NCBI GenBank assembly: GCA_049514575.1
Contig: JBEKUX010000014.1
Span: forward strand, 1 to 54,865
From: BOG-1184 sp049514575
Lineage (GTDB): Bacteria > Fibrobacterota > Chitinivibrionia > Chitinivibrionales > Chitinispirillaceae
DNA length: 54,865 nucleotides
Reading direction: 5' to 3'
Part shown: positions 45,377 to 54,451 of the stretch, piece after piece
Layout: every line of letters begins with the position of its first letter
Numbering within the stretch: position 1 is the first letter of the stretch
Notes under the pieces: generated by a model
What the model saw: the letters and a program-made list of their open reading frames with translations, nothing else
The model's database searches: none
Told to the model about the DNA's origin: nothing
Translations under genes and position numbers: made by a program

Positions 45377-46375
45377 TCATGATTTTTTAATAAAACTATA
45401 GCCAATCCAAATCCGGTGGATGATTGAAATGCTGTGTGCGGTGCTGATACCAAATTCATAGCCACCGTAGTAAGGATAAATAGTTGAGCGTCTCAGTTCG
45501 ATACCTGCATGATAGGTTGCGCCATTATTATCTATAGCGTTAGCAGGTGGGCTATCGTTACTGTAACCTAAAAGGATGCCTGCAATACCCATCATTTTTA
45601 ATGAAATGCAGCCTTTAATGGTTTCATATCCGTGAAAATTCGACTTGTTTTGAAAAAACGAGACCGGACCATTAAATAATGAGAATCCATATTCTAATGA
45701 TCCAATTAATCCTCCGTCTTTTGCATTGATCAGAATTCCGGTTTTAGCGCAATTGTCCCACCAGGTTATAAACTGTGAGTGGTAAACAGAAATTGTGCTG
45801 ATCGAAAACTTAACAGTATTCATTACTGACGGTGAAAGCCATCCTGCACCAAACCCCCAGAAAAAATAAACAGTATTCAATCCGGAATTCGAGGGATCGG
45901 GTACGCTTTCTGTTCCCGTAATAAATAAAGCCCCGATATTTCCTCCAACGGGTGGTGTATAGCTGGCTCCTGCTTCAAGGCTTGGGAGATTAAAATTAAA
46001 ATTACTGGAATATTGTGCGCCCCCATTACCTGCAGATAAAGAACTGCCTTCAGTAGTGCCTGTTCCGGTTACACCGAAACCGATATCCATTTTTTGATTA
46101 ATCGGCAGGGCAACACGTACAGAGGAAATGGTGTATTGCCGTCCGATGAGACCTGCGTTTGAGGTGAAGACGGTGACTTTATCGATGGGGGAGAGCAACG
46201 ACGGATTGGCCCACCATGCCGCCGGTTGGCAAAGATTTTCTAAATAAATAGTGCGTTGATAGAAAAAATAAAGGCCATCGATATTAGGGATATTTACTGC
46301 CCCGCTGACAGGACTCCATGCAAACCCCGCCCCCATCACAACTTTCATAATTATAATTCTAATGTTGCTTCTCAT
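45377..46375 (-). CDS. Predicted outer-membrane beta-barrel protein, unknown family
   Basis: A 332-residue protein with a signal-like start (MKVVMGAGFAWSPVSGA) and then mostly Gly/Ser/aromatic beta strands (IGFGVTGTG, LEAGASYTPP, YFFWGFGAGWLSP, ISVYHSQFITW). The layout resembles PorV/PorQ-type barrels (AAWWANPSLLSPIDK is like the conserved N-terminal plug) but no name is certain. It starts 65 bases after the Mce gene, on the same strand. An ATG 9 codons into the frame is an alternative start. Confidence 0.7.
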   Translation of the reverse strand: MRSNIRIIIMKVVMGAGFAWSPVSGAVNIPNIDGLYFFYQRTIYLENLCQPAAWWANPSLLSPIDKVTVFTSNAGLIGRQYTISSVRVALPINQKMDIGFGVTGTGTTEGSSLSAGNGGAQYSSNFNFNLPSLEAGASYTPPVGGNIGALFITGTESVPDPSNSGLNTVYFFWGFGAGWLSPSVMNTVKFSISTISVYHSQFITWWDNCAKTGILINAKDGGLIGSLEYGFSLFNGPVSFFQNKSNFHGYETIKGCISLKMMGIAGILLGYSNDSPPANAIDNNGATYHAGIELRRSTIYPYYGGYEFGISTAHSISIIHRIWIGYSFIKKS

Positions 46376-46440
46376 GTTTCTAAACCGTATTCGGATAAAA
46401 TAATAGAACTATTTGCTGGCTCTCGCAAAAAAGTCAAAAT

Positions 46441-47328
46441 TCATAAGTTGATGGGAAGTCGCAAACCCTCTTCCTGCAGCTCTTTTATGCTATTTCTGAT
46501 CGATTCGGCCTTTTTCTGCAATTGACGGAAATTGTTGTCGATTATAAATGCTTCCCCGCTTTTTAATCGATCTAACAGGGAATTAGTGGATATGGTGAGT
46601 GAATCCACAGCGATAAGTATTTTTTTTGTTTTTTTCATGATAATTTCCATCTTTTCGATGGTGACCGGTACAGTGGAATTCAATGTTTTTGTATAATTGT
46701 CCGCCTTTTTCAGGGCAAACGCCAGCGTATCTGCGTTTTTACCTGACCAACGTTCAACATTGCGTACGACATCGGTAAGTAATACAGAAATGTTGTCGAT
46801 TTGTTTCGCGAGGGATTTGAAACCTGAAGAAAACGATGGTTTTCCTGGAGAATCGGTGCGGAGCTCTTCGGTTAGGGCCATTAGCGACCGTACACGTTCA
46901 TTCATCTTACCGGAAAGAGCAATTGCCTCGGTAGGACCCAAAGGGAAAAATCCTGTCAGCGGTTCTTTATCGGTGAATAAGGGGGCGTTCATATCGCCGG
47001 GATCGATTTCAAGATACCGGTCGCCCATAAACCCTTTTGCTTCTGCAATGACCCGATAGTCGGAATGAATTTTGAGCGGACGCTTGGTTTGAATTTCTAC
47101 ATATGTTTTTCCATTTTTCCAGAAAATATTATTTATATGTCCTGTTTCAATGCCCCGGATACATACAGGATCCTCTTTTTTTAGAAAACTAAGCGTATTA
47201 ACGGAATCAAATAGTATCGTTCGATGATAAACCGGGGTCAGGAATTGAGACGAGAGATATACGGAAACAATCAGCACGAAAATGATGCAGAAAAAAATAA
47301 CTGAATATCCGAGATTTCGATCACTCAT
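46441..47328 (-). CDS. MlaD/Mce-family lipid-transport protein
   Basis: A 295-residue protein with one N-terminal membrane helix (GYSVIFFCIIFVLIVSVYL) and an Mce domain at ~40-120 (TILFDSVNTLSFLKKEDPVCIRGIETGHI, AKGFMGDRYLEIDPG). A long, mostly helical C-terminus follows. Mce/MlaD proteins form rings that shuttle phospholipids across the periplasm with a MlaE permease and MlaF ATPase; neither is in the window. I start at ATG 47328 directly before the membrane helix; the frame stays open to an ATG at 47421 that would add an unlikely polar extension. Confidence 0.85.
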   Translation of the reverse strand: MSDRNLGYSVIFFCIIFVLIVSVYLSSQFLTPVYHRTILFDSVNTLSFLKKEDPVCIRGIETGHINNIFWKNGKTYVEIQTKRPLKIHSDYRVIAEAKGFMGDRYLEIDPGDMNAPLFTDKEPLTGFFPLGPTEAIALSGKMNERVRSLMALTEELRTDSPGKPSFSSGFKSLAKQIDNISVLLTDVVRNVERWSGKNADTLAFALKKADNYTKTLNSTVPVTIEKMEIIMKKTKKILIAVDSLTISTNSLLDRLKSGEAFIIDNNFRQLQKKAESIRNSIKELQEEGLRLPINL

Positions 47329-47430
47329 AGAGAAAAGATAGGTGATCCCGCCATTATCGTGCAAGGAGAGAAATCGTATTTGTTGCTCGACAATTAATAT
47401 CTTTGGCGTTAATTCATGCAAAAATGATAT

Positions 47431-47470
47431 AAAAAAATACCCCTTTCCTTATAGTTAATTAGGAAAGGGG
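47431..47470 (-). terminator. Rho-independent terminator
   Basis: Arms CCCCTTTCCT (47440-47449) and AGGAAAGGGG (47461-47470) form a 10-base-pair stem with an 11-base loop. On the minus strand the stem is followed by a T-rich tail (complement of 47431-47438). It sits 18 bases past the stop of the Tat DUF362 gene. Confidence 0.85.
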
Positions 47471-47488
47471 TAATAGAGTGCTTTTTAT

Positions 47489-49009
47489 CTACTGAGTGAT
47501 AGAAAACTTCGACGAAACATTTACCGTACCGGAAACCAGATGAACGATATATGTTCCTCTGCCGACATAATTTCCACCCATATCGGTTTCGTTCCATGAA
47601 AGATGGTTCACAATGCCGCCGACCCGGTGCGTCATTCTGGTGACCAGTTTACCTTTGAGATCGACGATTTCAAGGTTCGCTTCTTTGCCGGCATGACCTT
47701 CGGGCAGCGCGAATTCGATAAACGTGCTGTTGCTTCCCCTTATTTGGGACGCGGTTACATACGCGCCGGCATTTCTTGACGGTAAGGAACCATTCTCTCT
47801 CACGGAAACCGTAACGCCGTTGATGATACGCCTGATCGTCATCTGGCTTTCGTCGATGATGCCGATTTTGTCCATAGTATTTGGATTGGCCGGATCCGGT
47901 GGCCAGTTGGTACCGGTAACAACAACCCCACCTGCTGCTTTAAGGAAATTCGGCATGGCAGCGGTAGTATATTGGCCGCTCGTGCCGCCTGTCCCGGCTG
48001 TGAGGCCCTGGATACGCATCATCTTAACAGCTTGCATCTCCACGCTCACTGGATCTGTTCCCATGATAATAGTCGTAGGGTTGGTGTTTGTCGAGGACGC
48101 GTCCATGTATTGCGAATATTTACTGTAATCATCAGGAGCGTGCGAAGGACCGTTGCCTTCAAGGCAGCCATAAATTCCGCTGCAGACAGAAAGAACATTT
48201 TTTGTATATACTGCTCCCATGCAATTGATATTCCGGAGAATTTGTGATGCAGCAGGATTAGCGTGTGGAAGTGATGGCGCATTATACGTCCCATAATGGT
48301 TTTTAAAACCAAGAGTAAAGCTTTCAACATAGGTACTATGACCACGCGGGCTGAAAACATTAATAAGAAAATTAGCGGCATTTAATGGCGCCACATACGG
48401 CATTTTTACACCCGTAGGTGTGGTATTGTCTTCTGCGGCATCGGTATAAGCGGTAAAGGTGGTTGGTTTTACGAGAGTGATACCCGGAAAATTTGTGGCC
48501 GTAAATCCTGTTGCTGATAAGGCGTTTGAGCCTGTAGCATCGAATATCGTAATGTTGCCGGCCGGAAACTTGGTCCCGTTGAAGTCCATCTGTTGCAATC
48601 CTTCAGTGATGGCTTGTACGGATGACCAGTGAGGTGCACTTCTCATGGCGTTAATACCAACGGGTACTTTTATCGCGATCAAAGATGTAAGACTGAGTGA
48701 TGCGGGAAAAACAGCTTTCCAGGCAGCTCCGACGGTGGTTTGCCCGGTGAGGAGTTGAATGCTGGCATCGACCATTCCTTTAATAATGGTTATTTGAGCA
48801 GCAGTCGGATCGACATTTCCAGTCGGAGCATTTTTATTGAAATTGATGACTACACGGCCCGGCCACTGGTTGAGCGGTGCAATTCCTGCTGCGGTTCTGG
48901 CAGTGGCTGCAAAGATTTTTTCGACATTTGACGTTAAAGCAAATCCGGCAGCACCTGCGGCCGTTATTTTGAGGAAATTCCGGCGATTAGGACACATTTT
49001 TTTACTCAT
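47489..49009 (-). CDS. Tat-exported DUF362 protein with C-terminal sorting-like domain
   Basis: A 506-residue protein. The N-terminus carries a twin-arginine signal (NRRNFLKITAAGAAGFAL). The body looks like a DUF362 protein (VINFNKNAPTG start, GVKMPYVAPLNAANFLINVF, LGFKNHYGT, SVCSGIYGCLEG). The last ~65 residues (ANLEIVDLKGKLVTRM to the end) have the beta-sandwich pattern of T9SS type A / FlgD-like terminal domains. I start at ATG 49009, preceded by GAGGAGGGGG; the upstream frame to 49078 lacks support. Function of DUF362 is unknown; a cofactor-binding role is suspected. Tat plus T9SS-type signals in one protein is unusual. Confidence 0.8.
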   Translation of the reverse strand: MSKKMCPNRRNFLKITAAGAAGFALTSNVEKIFAATARTAAGIAPLNQWPGRVVINFNKNAPTGNVDPTAAQITIIKGMVDASIQLLTGQTTVGAAWKAVFPASLSLTSLIAIKVPVGINAMRSAPHWSSVQAITEGLQQMDFNGTKFPAGNITIFDATGSNALSATGFTATNFPGITLVKPTTFTAYTDAAEDNTTPTGVKMPYVAPLNAANFLINVFSPRGHSTYVESFTLGFKNHYGTYNAPSLPHANPAASQILRNINCMGAVYTKNVLSVCSGIYGCLEGNGPSHAPDDYSKYSQYMDASSTNTNPTTIIMGTDPVSVEMQAVKMMRIQGLTAGTGGTSGQYTTAAMPNFLKAAGGVVVTGTNWPPDPANPNTMDKIGIIDESQMTIRRIINGVTVSVRENGSLPSRNAGAYVTASQIRGSNSTFIEFALPEGHAGKEANLEIVDLKGKLVTRMTHRVGGIVNHLSWNETDMGGNYVGRGTYIVHLVSGTVNVSSKFSITQ

Positions 49010-49143
49010 AGTATTACCCCCTCCTCTTTGTAGATAAAACCGTGCATATTTCGAACACATTGTTAAACTAGTAAACATACTAAATATAAGGAAAAAAAGT
49101 CATAAATGCCAATATTTTTTTGTTTATTTAAGGCTGCTGAATC

Positions 49144-49740
49144 TCATTGGCCATTAATTTTTGCCTCAAATAACCCAATAAAAGAAATCGCCGTATTCTT
49201 TGCTGTAGTCAGATTAGGAAAACCTGAAAAATCAAGCTGAATAAAAAATTGGTTGAAATGGAAGCATACTGAGATTTGATCAGAATTGGAAGAAGTCCCG
49301 CTGGCGATGGAATCAGCATAATCCGGCGTGAGAGAAACTGAGTTCGCTGACCATGATGGTTGTGTTTTAATGAATTCAAACTCTGTTGTGGCATTTGCAG
49401 CACTGGTATAATCACCGGCGGTTACATAGAGTACCTCAGCTGTGCTCGATCCGTTAGGCGTTGGCCCAGTCATTGCTTCCAATAATGCCTCGGAAAAACC
49501 GGCAGTAGTAGTGTAATTTGGCGCACCGCCATCTAACGGCGTAAATAAACTGCTTGCATCAAAAAGTCCATTTTTTGGATCAGATGTATTTTGACTCCAA
49601 CCGGAAACATCTGTATTAAGGATTTTAAGCATCGATAGCGTCACTGTTTTTGACGATGAAGACGACGGACCCGTCGGATGACAGAGGCATAGTCCTAAGC
49701 ACAAGGCGACTGGAACACTAATGATAATCTTTTTAAACAT
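49144..49740 (-). CDS. Probable lipoprotein, unknown function
   Basis: A 198-residue product with a signal peptide ending in a Cys-rich stretch (VALCLGLCLCHP), so probably a lipoprotein, then a Ser-rich linker and a beta-rich domain with Thr/Asn/Ser. No family recognised. GGAGG lies 6 bases before ATG 49740. It lies between the propeller-barrel gene and the Tat DUF362 gene, on the same strand. Confidence 0.7.
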   Translation of the reverse strand: MFKKIIISVPVALCLGLCLCHPTGPSSSSSKTVTLSMLKILNTDVSGWSQNTSDPKNGLFDASSLFTPLDGGAPNYTTTAGFSEALLEAMTGPTPNGSSTAEVLYVTAGDYTSAANATTEFEFIKTQPSWSANSVSLTPDYADSIASGTSSNSDQISVCFHFNQFFIQLDFSGFPNLTTAKNTAISFIGLFEAKINGQ

Positions 49741-49824
49741 TAAAAACCTCCGTGGAAAATGTTGTTTTTAACTCCTATCAAATTTGAATTAAATATAGTT
49801 AAAATTACAATGTCGCTTAAAATA

Positions 49825-52800
49825 TTAAAACACCGCAGATGCGGTAATATTGCCACTATATTGTGTAGACGTTCCACCACCAAAGGTAAATAAATTCGTG
49901 GTCATCACCGAAATGTTGGGCAGGACAACAATTCTCGTAAAAAGCGAGTACGAAATACTGGGTGATGACTGCCAAGCGCCATAATTTTTATTCCATAAAA
50001 CACTTACCGTATTATTGCAGAGAAAACTCCTGACAAAAAGAAATTTCTGCGTATTGATCGACACGGTGAGGTCAGGGCCTGTTTTTATCGACGAAGTGGA
50101 ATCGGAATTGGTGACGGTAATATAGGAAGAAAACCCTGACCTGGTTTGAAGCCAGGGGGTCCAGTTGTCGGTAAACCGCGTAAACCCTTGGCTGTAATCA
50201 CGGCCATTTCCGGTGCCGCCGCGAGGCCTTTCGCGGTTGTACTCCCAGCGCGTCTGCCAGAACCGTTTATCGCCGAACCACCACTTTAGATCGTTGAACG
50301 AGGAATATATTGTAGTGGAATCCGTTGTCGTGAATTTGTTGTCGTCATTAATGGTAATCTCGTTTGTTGGAAAAATATTAGCGCCGATGTCTGGTGTGGT
50401 GACTTTGTTGGTGATATTATCTTGAGGGAACAGCAAGTCGGCCAATCCCGGCGCATGGTTATTGAAACCGCAGGAAATCGACTGGTTGAGCCCGATAACC
50501 GGCTGTATCCAACTCATTATGTTGGACCAAGCGCCGGGTTTTATTGTTAAATTCACGACACGTTGCAGCGTGTTGAAACTAGAATCATAATCGTAAAGGT
50601 TCTTAAAATCCAATCCGCTGCTTGCATAAATTTCGAATCCCGGGGGCGCATCAATGGTCTGCAAAATAAAGTTCGGATTATATTCGGACCCATACACAGA
50701 ACCTGGCGCATTTTTTAAATAGGTACCCTGGACCGTGAGCGTCAGCCGTTTGATGGGGCTGACGGTACCGCGACCATAGAATATGCTTCCATAGCCGGTA
50801 CCGATAATGCCTTCTTTACTCGATGAAAAGCCCGTATAAGACATATCATAATTGACCCGTTTGAGGTGCAACGCGGATTCGATGATAGGCGAAGACGTCT
50901 CATAAAGCCGGACACGGAATTTGTCTTTGTTACGGTCAAGCGCGTAGGTAATTGAATCACTGGGCGCATAATGGTTAATAATGGTATCAATCACAATTGG
51001 GTTCAGACTGTCACGAATCGTGTCTCTGACGGTATGCAGGGTATCATTCCGGTCCGTCGTTACAGCGTTGCGCGAAAGTGAAATGTCCAAAAATGGAAAC
51101 CCCTGGAAATGCGATCCTGCGGTGAATTCATAGTGCCGTTCGGTCCCATGCGCCGATACGATGTCGTTCTGGTCGTAGCTCAAAGGGAGCTCTTTGCGTA
51201 TGTCATACCCTACCGTATAATCCGTCGAGTGCCTGATAAACCCATAACCTCTGTCAAGGTTATCGGTGCTGACATAATTACTGTCAGGCAGGAGGCCATT
51301 GAACAAAAAACTCAGTTTTTCACCGAACCGGCTCTGCAAACTCAGCGCTGCGGCCTTTGCTTTTGTTTCAGCGTCATAGGTGAATTCCGGATCGAATTTT
51401 AAAAAGAGCGAGGAGGAAGCAGTACGGATTTCCGATGGCGACGAAATATTGACCAGATCATGCCGGTGGGAGCTGTCGTCATCGAGGTGTGCATAGCCTA
51501 CCTGCGGCGATATCCAGTCGGTAGGGGAAACGGTCACCGATCCATATTCGAGTTTTCCGAAATTGTTCTTTGGAAGCGCCTCGATCTCAGTGACTCCGCC
51601 GTCCGGTTTCGTCCTCACTTGGTACGACACGGAGATAATCGATGTTGGGTCGAGAAGATCATCTCGATTAAAATTGAGGGCTCCGGTCGGCGTGAAGAAG
51701 GTAAAATCCGTGGAATCGATATCTTCGCCGTCGATGTTCACCTTAAGCGACCCCGGAACTATTGTTTTCTTAATCTGTGGATTATTTTTAAAGGAAACGA
51801 TGTTGTAGCGACCGGATTCATTGTAAGGCAAAACTTTGTATAGCGTTTCCGTTGTTACTAGTCCGCCGCCTACCTGTGCCTTGACGATTCGCCGATCGCG
51901 TGTCGATAGAGACGATTTGCTCTGGAGAACGACGTTTGCACCTTCGAATTGCGGTGTGAGAATTGTTTTCGATTGAGGTATGTCTGCCGTATTGGTGCCG
52001 AGACGGGCAGATTCCACAAGCTCATCCTGAGCCCCGCGATAGAATGCGCCCTTTTGGGGTACCTGCCCCATATCGGTATTGTCAAAATAGAGGTCAAGAT
52101 AATTACCCTTTGAAAACTTATTGTGGAGGGTAAGGCTTGCGATCGGTGTGGCTATGCCATACGACAACCCGAATGAAGTGTCCGAATCTATTTTTAAATC
52201 CTGTTGAATGCTCCCTCTGAGTTGTGAGTAGTTGCTCTTTCCATAGTTTAACCGTGCGCCGTTATCGTCATTCCATAAGAAAACCTCACGTTTTTTCCCG
52301 TTTGCCGCGAAGTTCACGCTTTCCCAGATCTGAGTTTTAGTATAGTATGCAGCGATAGCATTCGGACAAAGTGTAATAATCGTATCGTTCATCATTAATG
52401 TCTTGCGCACCGAAAAGTCCGACACGTTCTGCGGCGCTTCGATGTAATCGGTTGTTTTTGCTGAAATATTGTACTTGATGAAATTCTTCTGAGTAGCGCA
52501 ATATAGGGTGTCTGTCTGCCGTGTGAAGCAACTTACTCCGGCGATCCCCGGAATATCCAATGGCCGGGCCATGGAGGTCTGGGTGAAATACTCGGACGCG
52601 CCGATTGCGGTCTGATAAAAAATCACCGTGTCCTGCAAAAGCATGTCGTTGACCGGCGCGCCGGCGTCGATCTTATCCCACGATTGCGCGTCGATGATGT
52701 ATCGGTAAATCGAAGCGCCTTCGACGAGGACAAGCGCATTTTTGTCAAGAAAAAACTGCGCGGCGGGAGAGATAACTACCTCTTTCGGATACGGAAATTC

Positions 52801-53358
52801 CCGCCATTTTTCATCCTGGGTGGAGAATATTTTTATAGAAGAAGATTGCACGCAATAGACGTTGGTCCCGTTACTGTACATGCCGCACAGTTGGTTGTTG
52901 CCGCTCTTTATCGGGTACGGAAACCATTCGCGGCCGAGCTTATCGAACCTCCACAATGTATCGCTGATGCCGGCCCACAGGTAATCATCGTCAACGGCAA
53001 TCCGGCTGTTGACGGCCCCCTTCTTGTTGCCTGGAAGTTTTTCGACGGTAGTGGTCGTCAGGTCGATTTGATATATGCCACTCGCGGCAATGACCCAAAG
53101 TATGTTGCCGTTTTCGGTTATATCGCGTAAAGTGTCATTATCCACGGTGTCGCATAAGACCACGCTGCGCACCGACCGTGTATCGTTGCGGTACAGGGTG
53201 ATACCTGCCGGTTCGGCGATCCACAGGGCAGATCCGTTAATGAACGTCCGGTATTGAAGAGGGGAGGAAGCTGCAGTTGATGAAGTGACAAATAAAACAA
53301 TCGCCATTAAAACAAACGGAAAGATAAACGACCTGCGGGGAAACATAGCTTCATGCAT
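49825..53358 (-). CDS. Large outer-membrane protein: N-terminal beta-propeller and SprA-like barrel region
   Basis: A 1177-residue secreted protein. After a signal peptide (FIFPFVLMAIVLFVTSSTAA), residues ~30-340 repeat a short propeller-blade pattern (GSALWIAEPAGITLYR, GNILWVIAASGIYQID, DDYLWAGISDTLWRFD). Residues ~370-600 contain TIVPGSLKVNIDGEDIDSTD followed by FNRDDLLDPTSIISVSYQVR, a pattern also found in the large T9SS barrel protein SprA. The rest (~600-1177) is outer-membrane barrel-like, ending in SGNITASAVF with a terminal Phe. Function unknown; translocon or adhesin are guesses. ATG at 53358 or 53346. Confidence 0.75.
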   Translation of the reverse strand: MHEAMFPRRSFIFPFVLMAIVLFVTSSTAASSPLQYRTFINGSALWIAEPAGITLYRNDTRSVRSVVLCDTVDNDTLRDITENGNILWVIAASGIYQIDLTTTTVEKLPGNKKGAVNSRIAVDDDYLWAGISDTLWRFDKLGREWFPYPIKSGNNQLCGMYSNGTNVYCVQSSSIKIFSTQDEKWREFPYPKEVVISPAAQFFLDKNALVLVEGASIYRYIIDAQSWDKIDAGAPVNDMLLQDTVIFYQTAIGASEYFTQTSMARPLDIPGIAGVSCFTRQTDTLYCATQKNFIKYNISAKTTDYIEAPQNVSDFSVRKTLMMNDTIITLCPNAIAAYYTKTQIWESVNFAANGKKREVFLWNDDNGARLNYGKSNYSQLRGSIQQDLKIDSDTSFGLSYGIATPIASLTLHNKFSKGNYLDLYFDNTDMGQVPQKGAFYRGAQDELVESARLGTNTADIPQSKTILTPQFEGANVVLQSKSSLSTRDRRIVKAQVGGGLVTTETLYKVLPYNESGRYNIVSFKNNPQIKKTIVPGSLKVNIDGEDIDSTDFTFFTPTGALNFNRDDLLDPTSIISVSYQVRTKPDGGVTEIEALPKNNFGKLEYGSVTVSPTDWISPQVGYAHLDDDSSHRHDLVNISSPSEIRTASSSLFLKFDPEFTYDAETKAKAAALSLQSRFGEKLSFLFNGLLPDSNYVSTDNLDRGYGFIRHSTDYTVGYDIRKELPLSYDQNDIVSAHGTERHYEFTAGSHFQGFPFLDISLSRNAVTTDRNDTLHTVRDTIRDSLNPIVIDTIINHYAPSDSITYALDRNKDKFRVRLYETSSPIIESALHLKRVNYDMSYTGFSSSKEGIIGTGYGSIFYGRGTVSPIKRLTLTVQGTYLKNAPGSVYGSEYNPNFILQTIDAPPGFEIYASSGLDFKNLYDYDSSFNTLQRVVNLTIKPGAWSNIMSWIQPVIGLNQSISCGFNNHAPGLADLLFPQDNITNKVTTPDIGANIFPTNEITINDDNKFTTTDSTTIYSSFNDLKWWFGDKRFWQTRWEYNRERPRGGTGNGRDYSQGFTRFTDNWTPWLQTRSGFSSYITVTNSDSTSSIKTGPDLTVSINTQKFLFVRSFLCNNTVSVLWNKNYGAWQSSPSISYSLFTRIVVLPNISVMTTNLFTFGGGTSTQYSGNITASAVF

Positions 53359-53396
53359 TATTTACTGTCTTTATCTAAAAGGGTGATACCGTATAA

Positions 53397-53430
53397 ACTG
53401 CAAGGGCGATTCATGAATCGCCCTTGCAGT
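53397..53430. repeat. Perfect 34-base palindrome
   Basis: Arms ACTGCAAGGGCGATTCA and TGAATCGCCCTTGCAGT are exact reverse complements with no spacer. It lies 26 bases past the stop of the second DUF362 gene and 39 bases before the start of the propeller-barrel gene. There is no clean T-tract, so it is either a terminator of low quality or an operator. Confidence 0.7.
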
Positions 53431-53455
53431 AAAGATCAAGAAAATAATGTAACTG

Positions 53456-54376
53456 TTAAACCGGTATTTCGGATATTTTACTCGATTCTACATTGCCGAA
53501 CCCGAATTTTGCCGCATATTCAAGGTGCTTGATGTTTTTCCCCTCACATTTTCTTTGGTTCCAGGAAGCAAGCGAAACACCGTAGCTGTCGGCGGCAACC
53601 GGATCAATGCTCGCAGCAAACGTGTTGAGTTCAAGCACTTTCCCCGGTCCCGAAGGCCCGTTATCGAGAAGCGCGCGGCTGGAATCAACAATGGTGAGCG
53701 TGGGCTTTATATAATAAAGCTGCTCGGCGATGGCGATATGAAGGTCCATTTCCCGGTGCATTGCGCCGCGGTCTTTGACAAGTCCCATGAGCCCCTTGAT
53801 TCCGAACGAGACGATGCCTGCCGCATGTGATTTCGCAATCGGCAGGCTTATCAGCACGTCGGTACGTGAAAGTTCCTTTACCACGGCCGTCCTGATAAGC
53901 TGCGTGGCCTTGTCGCAAGTTTTTTCCTCAAAAAGGTTCTCCTGGGCAGACTGGGGAGTAAAGACCACCGCGCCCTTAAGGTTTTTAACAGCATCGGCGA
54001 TACCGGATTTCTGCTTGCAGATTTCAGTATCGCCGAGGGTATTATCGCAGATAACGACGCGCTTTGCTCCTGCGTCAATACAGAGTTTCGCAACGGTATA
54101 AACCGCTTCCGGCGACGTAGTCGTGGCCCATTCCGGCGGATTTGCAAAACTCATGTTTGGTTTTATCATCACGCGGCTGCCCGGCTTTATGAAATGCGTC
54201 AAGCCACCCATTTTCTCGAAAAGTTTGGGAATAATATCGGCGGCCGTGCCTTTTCCGACAATTACCTCGCTTTTCGACACAACATCGGCGAACACATTGC
54301 TTGCAATTACAGGAACGGAGAGCGCAGACAGGCCTCCTGCAGCGGTGGCTTTCAGAAAGTCCCTTCTTGTAGTCAT
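53456..54376 (-). CDS. Tat-exported DUF362 protein
   Basis: A 306-residue protein. The N-terminus is a twin-arginine signal (TTRRDFLKATAAGGLSALSV). The rest is a clear DUF362 domain: RVMIKPNMSFANPPEWATTT, AVYTVAKLCIDAGAKRVVICD, DVLISLPIAKSHAAGIVSFGIKG, MDLHIAIAEQLYYIKPTLTIVD, and ASIDPVAADSYGVSLA. There is no ferredoxin domain and no C-terminal sorting domain. Function is unknown. ATG at 54376. Two DUF362 genes flank the propeller-barrel and lipoprotein genes. Confidence 0.85.
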   Translation of the reverse strand: MTTRRDFLKATAAGGLSALSVPVIASNVFADVVSKSEVIVGKGTAADIIPKLFEKMGGLTHFIKPGSRVMIKPNMSFANPPEWATTTSPEAVYTVAKLCIDAGAKRVVICDNTLGDTEICKQKSGIADAVKNLKGAVVFTPQSAQENLFEEKTCDKATQLIRTAVVKELSRTDVLISLPIAKSHAAGIVSFGIKGLMGLVKDRGAMHREMDLHIAIAEQLYYIKPTLTIVDSSRALLDNGPSGPGKVLELNTFAASIDPVAADSYGVSLASWNQRKCEGKNIKHLEYAAKFGFGNVESSKISEIPV

Positions 54377-54451
54377 GATTTTAATCCTGTCGAAAACGTG
54401 AGTACAACGTATCTGATAATTAAAATAATTTTCCCTTTAGCGACCGAACGT

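Noticed and set aside
45265..45465. 66-codon minus-strand frame in the origin flank
   Set aside because: It overlaps the barrel gene in another frame, and no domain or ribosome site supports it.
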